From positions 1-41,005 of IMG/VR virus record IMGVR_UViG_3300008107_005534: a stretch of 41,005 nucleotides of DNA; one strand, 5' to 3'. The stretch is from a virus. Below are positions 7,992 through 15,800 of this stretch, in pieces. Positions within the stretch are counted from its first letter, which is position 1, and each line of letters opens with the position of its first letter. The position numbers were made by a program, and so were the translations under genes. Below the pieces are notes generated by a model. The model saw nothing but the letters and a program-made list of their open reading frames with translations. It was not told the origin of the DNA and searched no databases.

Positions 7992-9056
7992 TCAAACCTT
8001 CGCATTATTTACAAATTTTTCAATAGTCGCATACGGCACTTCGAGTAGATAAGCGGCGTTATCTTGAAACCCAAACGTAATAAGTATTCGTCCTTTATAA
8101 TGGCACATTCCGCATGTAAATTCGGTATGACCACCCATGATAGTAAAGTCGTCAGAGAACTTCACAATGTTCCAATTCTTATCCCATACGATAAAGCGAT
8201 GGCGATACACTCCGTCCTTTACCTTCTTTTCTCCCTTAAAAAGATCAACCTCGTGAGTTAACGCAATATAGTAATCACCAAAAGAAATGACTTGTGAACC
8301 GCCTCTAGGTTCAGTCAATCCCTTTGGATTTCTATTAAACATTCGAGTGTCGCCTAAAAACACGGTTTCTGCCTTGGCTTTTTCTATATCAGCAAGAACT
8401 ACTTCTGTCGGGTTACACCACTTAATGTACGTATAATCTTGATCTAGAACCGGCATCCAGTTCTTTTCACAATAAGATGTATCTTCGCCAGGAGCACCGA
8501 TACGCGTGCGAGATACTTCTATTACTTCATTATCGAGAACCTCTATCTCTGATAATTCCATTCTTCCTTGGCCTGTCGTATTCGTATCCCTACGAACTCC
8601 AGTCATGTAGAGTTTTTCGTTCCATTCAACAAGTCTTGCATCCTCAAGACCAACGAATTCCCATATCGGTTCTTTATCAAGTTTTGAAGTGTCTACGTGG
8701 TTTACTCGAGTGATGTTATAATTTCCATCCAACTCACAATAAAAATTCTCTGTGCGCAACTTCATATCATCTTCTGGGTGAAGATATGTAAGAGGTCCCC
8801 ATGGATGGATAAACTTCTTTTTCTCAGAATGATAAAAGAAATAGTTAGTGCATCTTACATTAACTATTAGTTTTCCTTTATGAACAAGAATTGACGGGTT
8901 CATAAGCCCGGTGCCGCCGGTGAGCTTTGATGGAACGATCAGTGGATGAATACTTCCACCATCTGTTAACGCTTGTTGTGCTAGAGTTGTAGAAGTTTCG
9001 TATCTATACGTTTGTTCTACTTGATGCGCGTCTTTGACGTGTTCAAAAAATGACAT
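7992..9056 (-). CDS. GH130-like beta-propeller (mannoside phosphorylase family)
   Basis: A 354-residue protein, the stand-alone paralogue of the propeller in the adjacent downstream gene. Both share GGSIHP, a variant of the EDPR motif (here EDAR at 138-141), SYCEKNWMP, a RGGS turn, ALTHEV and a HTEFTCGM or IEFVSGI segment. Known relatives cleave or form beta-mannosidic bonds using phosphate or GDP/phosphate leaving groups. It is the first gene of the left glycan cassette, behind a candidate late promoter (9107-9114) and a leader hairpin. The ribosome site is GAGGAA about 13 bases upstream, rather far. The tandem pair may act on consecutive linkages, or one may regulate the other; neither is shown. 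Confidence 0.72.
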   Translation of the reverse strand: MSFFEHVKDAHQVEQTYRYETSTTLAQQALTDGGSIHPLIVPSKLTGGTGLMNPSILVHKGKLIVNVRCTNYFFYHSEKKKFIHPWGPLTYLHPEDDMKLRTENFYCELDGNYNITRVNHVDTSKLDKEPIWEFVGLEDARLVEWNEKLYMTGVRRDTNTTGQGRMELSEIEVLDNEVIEVSRTRIGAPGEDTSYCEKNWMPVLDQDYTYIKWCNPTEVVLADIEKAKAETVFLGDTRMFNRNPKGLTEPRGGSQVISFGDYYIALTHEVDLFKGEKKVKDGVYRHRFIVWDKNWNIVKFSDDFTIMGGHTEFTCGMCHYKGRILITFGFQDNAAYLLEVPYATIEKFVNNAKV

Positions 9057-9082
9057 GATGTAATCAAATTCCTCATAATATG

Positions 9083-9106
9083 AATGTAAGTTCTGTCAAC
9101 TACATT
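9083..9106 (-). other. Stem-loop in the leader of the GH130-like gene
   Basis: The plus strand AATGTA(A)GTT at 83-92 and AACTACATT at 98-106 pair with one bulged base around a 5-base loop (CTGTC). The stem starts one base after the late-promoter octamer on the minus strand, so a late transcript would carry it at or very near its 5' end. It may stabilise the mRNA. It contains no obvious ribosome site and has no T tract, so it is not a terminator. Confidence 0.4.
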
Positions 9107-9114
9107 TATTTATC
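9107..9114 (-). promoter_or_regulatory. Candidate late promoter (GATAAATA) for the left glycan cassette
   Basis: The minus strand reads GATAAATA followed by AATG, one base off the T4 consensus and within a relaxed NATAAATA form that I recall for marine T4-like phages. It lies about 50 bases before the GH130-like start, in the 74-base gap after the fibre-tip gene. It is the only promoter-like signal found for the seven-gene block 9056-1564. Confidence 0.5.
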
Positions 9115-9130
9115 AATGAAATCGGTACTA

Positions 9131-9496
9131 TTAAATCCAACTACCGATAGCAAATACAATCACGCTCGTAGCAGTAGTGTTCGCGCGAGAAATATACACG
9201 TTTACGGCCGTTGTAGTAGCACCAGATGAAGACCAACCAGTAACTGTGGTTCCTGGAACAGTAGAGTTAACAGAAACATGAACATATGGTGCTGCAGCAA
9301 ATGCTATCGGAAAAGTCCATGCCCCTAGTGTCGGTGTGTTTGACGCGGACGGAGTTATTGAAAAGGTATGCCAGCACATCTGAGTTCCGCCAGCAAGACG
9401 CACGTAAAAACCATTAGCGTTGTTTCCAGTCTCTACTTCTACCGCCGGACCCGGCGGCAAATAAGCTGAAATCAAATCTGTTGCTAAGACTACCAT
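9131..9496 (-). CDS. Small tail-fibre tip-like protein
   Basis: A 121-residue beta-rich protein. It has TGNNANGFYVRLAGGTQMCW followed by HTFSITPS and FPIAFAAAPYVHVSVN. This combination of a G-T-Q-x-C-W turn and a F-P-x-x-F-x-x-x-P-Y-V motif is common at the C-terminal tips of phage tail fibres (gp53-like/H-type receptor-binding domains). It probably forms a stand-alone fibre tip or receptor-binding subunit, or a cap on a neighbouring fibre. AAGGGA lies upstream of the ATG, and it follows the 969-residue structural gene by 11 bases. The exact receptor and partner are unknown. Confidence 0.6.
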   Translation of the reverse strand: MVVLATDLISAYLPPGPAVEVETGNNANGFYVRLAGGTQMCWHTFSITPSASNTPTLGAWTFPIAFAAAPYVHVSVNSTVPGTTVTGWSSSGATTTAVNVYISRANTTATSVIVFAIGSWI

Positions 9497-9507
9497 ATTT
9501 TAATCCC

Positions 9508-12417
9508 TTATGCTTGAGCTTCTGACCAACGAAGAAGAACGTGACCCGTGCCAGTACCAGCGGTTAAACGAATATTAATCGCAAGAATGTCAGAGCCGTC
9601 TGGATATTGGAAATCTCCTCCTAGTGGAGCACCAGTCAATTCCTTCAGTTCCGTAAGTTCTAGTCTATCGTTCACTGCGCCAGATGCGGTAGAAGGAGCA
9701 GCAAACGCAAACACCTGTTCACCTGGTACCGCAACGGTGCCCGCACTATAAGTCACAGAAGTCGCAACCTGCGCGAGACTTGGCTGGCCACCCGCAGATT
9801 CTACGTTTAATGGAAGCCACGTCGCTGAAGAGAAATTCTTAGGATTCAACACGCCTTCAACAATACAAGCACCAGGGTTTGTACCACCTGAAACAGATAC
9901 ACCGACTGCTTGTAGAAGAAGCTGAGAACGATTCAATAGATCTCTTACTCCAAGACCACCAACCTGACTGTTTGAAACGGATGGAGCAAGACGAATGAGG
10001 AACGCTGTTTGGTTCGCGGTTGTAAGACTCAAACCGACTCTCTGATAGTTAAAGATGTATCCACGGTCCTTAGTAAATCCACCGTCCATGATTAACGCAG
10101 AACCCCAGTGACTTAGAGTTGGAGAACACGTATTACTTATTAGAATTACACCAGTGCCGGCCGTATGGCTTGCAGCAGCCGCAGCAGTAAATCCAGTCGA
10201 AGTACCTGCTTGCCACTGAGTGAGTGTTGCTGCACGAGTCGCACCGGTAAAGTTACCAGCTCCACTTGCCGCTGACTTACCTGTGTAACTGATAATTTCG
10301 TTATCTATGTACAATGTTCCTGCTGTTGGAAAGTGTTCCAGTGCTGCAACTGGAATTGTTGTAACTGAGCTGTCGATCGTAGAAGTTAGAGATGTTACTG
10401 GAGTATCGTTTTCGATAGAATAGCGAACCGGGAGGTTACCAGATCTCATATAAGCTTCATCATTCACGTTGTTATTTTTGATACGATGCACGAAAACCCA
10501 GTTACCATCACTACCACGAACCATAAAATCAACAAAGCCAGCGCCGTACCACGAATACTGTAGACCGACCATGTGCATCTTACTTAGGTTAATATTAAAC
10601 CCGCTTGGCCCGGTTCCGTCAATTGTATCAATGTTGAACTGCGACTGCCTAATTCTTGTTTCTTGAATTAAGTTACCCTTTACACCAGAAGCATTGATAC
10701 CTCTATAATCAGGAGACACAAATATAGAAGTATCACTCACTACTTGTATAACATGGTGAGTCATACCGCGGATAACGATTCTATCGCCTGCTTTTAATTG
10801 CTGAGTAAATCTTGTATTTACGCCAGTCACCGCATTTGAGTTTTGCGTAACAGATAGAGTTCCACTTAATTGTGCAGTAGAATTTCTTTTTACTACAGAT
10901 AAAATACTACCATCATATTCCCAGAATAATCCATTTTGTTCGTCAAACAACCCAGCTCTTACAGCTGCGCCATCCCATGTTATTACATACACCTTTGGCG
11001 TGATATTTAACACTGCAGTAGTTGCACCGAGTACACTGGTCGCTAATACTGTAAACTGATAGTCGCTTACGATAGATGCTACTGTATATGTGCCATTATA
11101 CCCAGAAGTTGTCGATCCTGCTATTTCTATAACTGCGCCGATCTGTAAACCATGATCAATGTCATCAGTTGTAACAGTAATCGTAGAACCGACGGTGGTT
11201 CCGGAAGCAGTTATACTCCGAATATCATAGTTTGGTCTAAATAACGTTCCAGTCGACCAAAGAAAACCTTTACCTGATTGATAACGAAAATATCTTTTAC
11301 TCTGACGAGCAACTGTTGCGCCATATGTTGGAGTTTTAGTTGAAAGAATAACTCCGCCGTCCTGTGGTCTGTGAACAATCGTAGAATTTGTAAACGCATA
11401 TAAAGTAACGGTCGCTGGAGACACAACAACAGCGCCACCTCGTGCAGTATATGTTAATGATGTTAAACTAGGAACACTCGTAACAACAAACGGCCCAGAA
11501 GCAAGCGCAGCCTGAGTACCAGATGCAACGATAGAGTGGATAGCAGTACCAGGAATTAATCCGTGTGGGTTGGTAAAGTTTAAAGTAATTACTGACGGGT
11601 TAGCACCATTGCTCGTTGCTGATGCTACTGGTATCGAAGCGCCTGAATAGATTGCTCCACGCTTTAGTGTGGTAGCATCTGTTAGTAATGATTGTCCATT
11701 GGTTCCAACTACACCCCTTGCAAAATATGTTAGCGTGCTAGTGTTAGGTACACCCACTGTGTTAACAATAAATGTTCCGTCAGCTCTACTAAATCCTGCA
11801 ATTCCAGAGTTTAGAGCTGAAATATTAATCGCTTGTCCCGCAGCGATACCGTGCGCGACAGACGTAGTGACTGTAATTAAACTATTTGTTGAAGCACCAT
11901 CTGTAGTAATAGCAGTTACAACTAAGTCAACACCCGGTAATTCATAAGCGGATGGATAGCCGCGAACAGTTCCATAACCTGCCCATTTTGTCGGCTGTAG
12001 ACCATATTCAAAGTCAGCATCGATGAGTGATTCGGGATTTGATACGCGCATTCTTTCGATAGCATCAGTACCAAAACTCCAAGGTCTTATAGTAGAGGCA
12101 GCGTTTTCGTTACCGTAAACAAAAATTTGAAGAGAATCACTAGCACTCTGACCAGTAGTGCTTACTCCCAATGTTATCGTTGTGAACCCATCTTCTCGCT
12201 GTGTGATAGTAGGAAAGTTAGTTGCGTCGTTTGCGGCAGTAAACGTTGCTGTAGTACCACCGTATGTAGAGTTACCAAATGTGTACAGGATAATATTATC
12301 TGTAACGTTAGTAATTAGCAGAAGCTGATCTAAAGTATATCTTCCAGGTATTTTTATTGTGCCAACGTTAGCACCGCCAGGAGAAAAAACGTAATCTCTT
12401 ATAATCTTCTTACCCAT
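9508..12417 (-). CDS. Large virion structural protein, beta-rich (969 aa), marine T4-like family
   Basis: The protein starts MGKKIIRDYVFSPGGANVGT and contains ERMRVSNPESLIDADFEYG and LQPTKWAGYG near residue 130. I recognise this signature from large structural proteins of marine T4-like phages. The middle region has several Ile/Val/Ser/Thr-rich modules of roughly 80-100 residues ending in similar strings (TSVAHGIAAGQAI, TNPHGLIPGTAI, DDIDHGLQIGAVIEI), which look like repeated beta-sandwich domains. No catalytic motif or membrane segment is visible. Low Cys and high Thr/Ser content are typical of extracellular virion proteins. It is probably part of the baseplate periphery or a fibre. AAGGA precedes the start. 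Confidence 0.68.
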   Translation of the reverse strand: MGKKIIRDYVFSPGGANVGTIKIPGRYTLDQLLLITNVTDNIILYTFGNSTYGGTTATFTAANDATNFPTITQREDGFTTITLGVSTTGQSASDSLQIFVYGNENAASTIRPWSFGTDAIERMRVSNPESLIDADFEYGLQPTKWAGYGTVRGYPSAYELPGVDLVVTAITTDGASTNSLITVTTSVAHGIAAGQAINISALNSGIAGFSRADGTFIVNTVGVPNTSTLTYFARGVVGTNGQSLLTDATTLKRGAIYSGASIPVASATSNGANPSVITLNFTNPHGLIPGTAIHSIVASGTQAALASGPFVVTSVPSLTSLTYTARGGAVVVSPATVTLYAFTNSTIVHRPQDGGVILSTKTPTYGATVARQSKRYFRYQSGKGFLWSTGTLFRPNYDIRSITASGTTVGSTITVTTDDIDHGLQIGAVIEIAGSTTSGYNGTYTVASIVSDYQFTVLATSVLGATTAVLNITPKVYVITWDGAAVRAGLFDEQNGLFWEYDGSILSVVKRNSTAQLSGTLSVTQNSNAVTGVNTRFTQQLKAGDRIVIRGMTHHVIQVVSDTSIFVSPDYRGINASGVKGNLIQETRIRQSQFNIDTIDGTGPSGFNINLSKMHMVGLQYSWYGAGFVDFMVRGSDGNWVFVHRIKNNNVNDEAYMRSGNLPVRYSIENDTPVTSLTSTIDSSVTTIPVAALEHFPTAGTLYIDNEIISYTGKSAASGAGNFTGATRAATLTQWQAGTSTGFTAAAAASHTAGTGVILISNTCSPTLSHWGSALIMDGGFTKDRGYIFNYQRVGLSLTTANQTAFLIRLAPSVSNSQVGGLGVRDLLNRSQLLLQAVGVSVSGGTNPGACIVEGVLNPKNFSSATWLPLNVESAGGQPSLAQVATSVTYSAGTVAVPGEQVFAFAAPSTASGAVNDRLELTELKELTGAPLGGDFQYPDGSDILAINIRLTAGTGTGHVLLRWSEAQA

Positions 12418-12427
12418 AATTTTTCCT

Positions 12428-12814
12428 TTAGAATCCTAATGCTATAGCGAAAGCTGCAGCTTCATCGCTAGAGCCTCTCGCACCAATATTTGAAATAAAT
12501 TGCCATGTAGTGCCGTCATAAACAAACTCTACGGTTGTTTGTGGTATGTTAACAGACAGTGTATCATTTATGCCTTCGATAGTCGCGCCGTTAAAGTTAA
12601 CTAGCAAGTTATTTATTAGCCAACTTCCACCGTCGGTAATCTGCACGGCATGCCCAGGAGAAGGTGAAAATGGCATAGTCACCGTAAAGGACCCGGCCGA
12701 CGTATCAGCAATGAGTTTATCACCATTCAGCGCCGTGTAGTTACTTGTTATTTTTACCCAGGATTTAACAACACCAACGTTAGGAGAAATAGCATTTTTT
12801 AGTGATATTGGCAT
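12428..12814 (-). CDS. Fibre beta-domain protein paralogous to a domain of the collagen-like fibre
   Basis: A 128-residue protein. Its core (WVKITSNYTALNGDKLIADT, then TVTMPFSP, GATIEGINDTLSV and VEFVYDGTTWQFI) matches almost motif for motif the globular domain near residues 1470-1560 of the 1727-residue fibre encoded next to it (RTTNYTAVSGDRILTNT, STIEGIADDI, VEFAYDGTTWEIF). The repeated YTAxxGDxxxxxT start and W-x-F/I end are common in phage fibre trimerisation domains. Its ATG overlaps the stop of the collagen-like gene by one base (TAATG). It probably assembles with that fibre or is a detached copy of its domain. Confidence 0.65.
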   Translation of the reverse strand: MPISLKNAISPNVGVVKSWVKITSNYTALNGDKLIADTSAGSFTVTMPFSPSPGHAVQITDGGSWLINNLLVNFNGATIEGINDTLSVNIPQTTVEFVYDGTTWQFISNIGARGSSDEAAAFAIALGF

Positions 12815-15800
12815 TAGTTATCTCTCTTTATGTTTTCTACGTCAGCTTTTAGTTTCTTAACTGCTTCAATCAAGATTGCAATAAGTGGAGTATATGTAAC
12901 TGTCTTTAAACCACTTCCGTTTGTTTTTACAAGCTCTGGCATGATCTTTTCTAGTTCTTGCGCAATCACACCGTAGCTCTTTGTCTTGTTATCTTTCCAA
13001 TCGAAACTATACGTATTTATTTGTTCTAGAATATCAAAGCTGTTATCGATAGACTTAAAGTTTTCTTTAAATGTTACGTCTGAAAGTGAGTTAAAGTTAG
13101 TTGCCGACAGATCTCCGGTCGAAGGATTGAAATATAGTCTAGTCGTAGAAACTTCTGCGAGTTGATTTGAACCAGCGGCTGTTACAAACACCGGGAAAAC
13201 TGTATCGTCATCTGATACGTCAACCGCGTTGATCGTAGTAGATGGGCCGGTAGGACCTTGTATACCCTGTGAGCCGGTTGTACCTTGCGCTCCTTGAAGA
13301 CCAATCGCAGTAAATATTTCCCAAGTTGTACCGTCATAAGCAAACTCTACAGAAAAGCCTTTAACGTCCATTGTAATATCATCAGCTATGCCTTCGATAG
13401 TGCTTCCGTTTCTTGCGACCGTTAGATTTATAGCTGACCAATCGTTAGCGTCAGCGATTACAACGAACGCTCCTGTGGCGGGTGTAGCTGGGAGTGTAAT
13501 TGTAAATGTTCCGCCGGCCGTGTTCGTGAGTATTCTATCACCAGAAACCGCAGTGTAATTGGTAGTTCTTAAGATCCAACTAGTAGATCCACCTGAAATA
13601 CCTTGTGCACCAGTCCCAGACGTTCCTTGAGTTCCGGTAGTTCCTTGAATACCTTGCGATCCAGTCGTACCTTGAAGACCTTGCGATCCAGTAGCACCTT
13701 GCGTTCCTGTTGTTCCTTGGGTACCGGTTGTTCCTTGCGTTCCTGTAGTTCCCTGAGTTCCAGTCGTGCCTTGTGTACCGGTAGTACCCTGAGTTCCAGT
13801 AATTCCTTGAATACCTTGCGATCCAGTAGTTCCTTGGGTACCGGTTGTTCCTTGTGTACCGATTGTTCCTTGAGTTCCGGTAGTTCCTTGAATACCTTGC
13901 GATCCAGTAGTTCCTTGGGTACCGGTTGTTCCTTGTGTACCAGTTGTACCTTGTGTACCAGTTGTACCTTGTGTACCAGTTGCCCCCTGAGTTCCCTGCT
14001 CACCTTGAAGACCCTGAGTTCCCTGCTCACCCTGAAGACCCTGAGTTCCCTGCTCACCCTGAAGACCCTGAGTTCCTTGTGTACCTTGAAGACCCTGAGT
14101 TCCTTGTGTACCTTGAAGACCCTGAGTTCCCTGTGTTCCCTGAAGACCCTGAGTTCCCTGCTCACCCTGAAGACCCTGAGTTCCCTGCTCACCTTGAAGA
14201 CCCTGAGTTCCCTGTGTTCCCTGAAGACCTTGAGATCCTGTAGTTCCCTGAGTTCCTGTAGTTCCCTGAGTTCCAGTCGTACCTTGTGTTCCTGTAGTTC
14301 CCTGTGTTCCCTGAAGACCTTGAGATCCTGTAGTTCCCTGTGTTCCCTGAAGACCTTGAGATCCAGTTGTACCTTGCGCACCGGTAGTACCTTGAATACC
14401 AGTTGTACCTTGTGTTCCCTGCTCACCCTGAAGTCCTTGAGTTCCTTGAGATCCAGTCGTACCTTGAGATCCAGTTGTACCTTGCGTTCCCTGAATACCT
14501 TGAGATCCTGTAGTTCCCTGAGTTCCAGTAGTACCTTGAGATCCAGTAGTACCTTGAGTTCCTTGAATACCTTGTTCACCCTGAGTTCCTTGTGATCCCT
14601 GAAGACCTTGAGATCCAGTAGTTCCTTGAACTCCGGTAGTACCTTGAATACCTTGTGTTCCAGTAGTACCTTGGGTACCAATCGTTCCCTGAATACCTTG
14701 AGTTCCGGTAGTACCCTGAGTTCCAGTTGTACCTTGAGTTCCCTGAAGACCTTGAGTTCCGGTAGTACCCTGAGTTCCTTGGAGGCCTTGAGATCCAGTA
14801 GTACCTTGAGATCCAGTAGTACCTTGAGTTCCTTGAATACCTTGTTCACCCTGAGTTCCTTGTGATCCCTGAAGACCTTGAGATCCAGTAGTTCCTTGAA
14901 CTCCCTGAGTTCCTGTTGTTCCTTGTGATCCAGTCGTGCCTTGAGTTCCCTGAAGACCTTGAGCACCGTCTAATCCGTCTACAGCAGCCGTACCTTGAGA
15001 TCCTTGAAGACCTTGCGATCCGGTTGTACCCTGAGCTCCCTGTAAATTAGTTGGATCTCCAACCCACGTACCGCTTGAGTTTATTACAGGTCCTATACTT
15101 TGTATTGTAACTCCACTTACTATAATATTCGCATCTGGATTAATAGAAAACTCAACACCATTGAGTTCTAATCCAGCGCCTGCTTTGTAAATCTGTGAAG
15201 AGCTTATCTGTGAGAAGTTTATGCCAGTGCTTCCAAATGTAATGACTCCTTCTGTGGTCAGTACATAGAGTTCGCCGGCTCCGGTGTTACCTTCTAGGAC
15301 GTAAAACGCGTCGCCTCTACCTATACTTCCAGAATCGCTTGGGCTGTAAGAATCTGTATCGGTTGAACGAGTAAGAACCCAATCAGTATTTGCAGAACCA
15401 GTATCTGTGACTGTATACACGCCGTTATGAGCCGTGTTAGCTTGTTGATATAAAAGAACACGGTTGTCAGTACTTAGCGTAATTCCATCTATAATAAGAC
15501 CTAGCTGAGTTCCGCCATTCGTTAATGTAGCGCCAACTCCTGATATTCCGTTATCATAAATAGCATTAAGAGAGATTGGTGACTCTACTCTAACTGGGTC
15601 GTGATAATGTATAGCCGCAGATACTAGTGTATCTACATACTGTTTTGTGACGGCTTGTAGATTACCAGATGGATCTTGTGCAAGAGTTAAGAAACCACCG
15701 GTCATCGTGGTGCTAACATCGGATCTTACGAATTGAAGACTATCCAATCCGTCTAGAGTTGCAGCATCTCCTGCGGTAGATCCTTGTATACCTTGTATAC

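Noticed and set aside
13569-14966. A 465-codon open frame in a second minus-strand frame, plus long plus-strand frames (13603-14595, 16264-16926, 16230-16682)
   Set aside because: They are by-products of the 9-base Gly-x-y repeat, which keeps all frames free of stops. Their proteins are low-complexity (KVFRELKV or TLSSLKTL type) and the true frame ends in a proper S74 domain.
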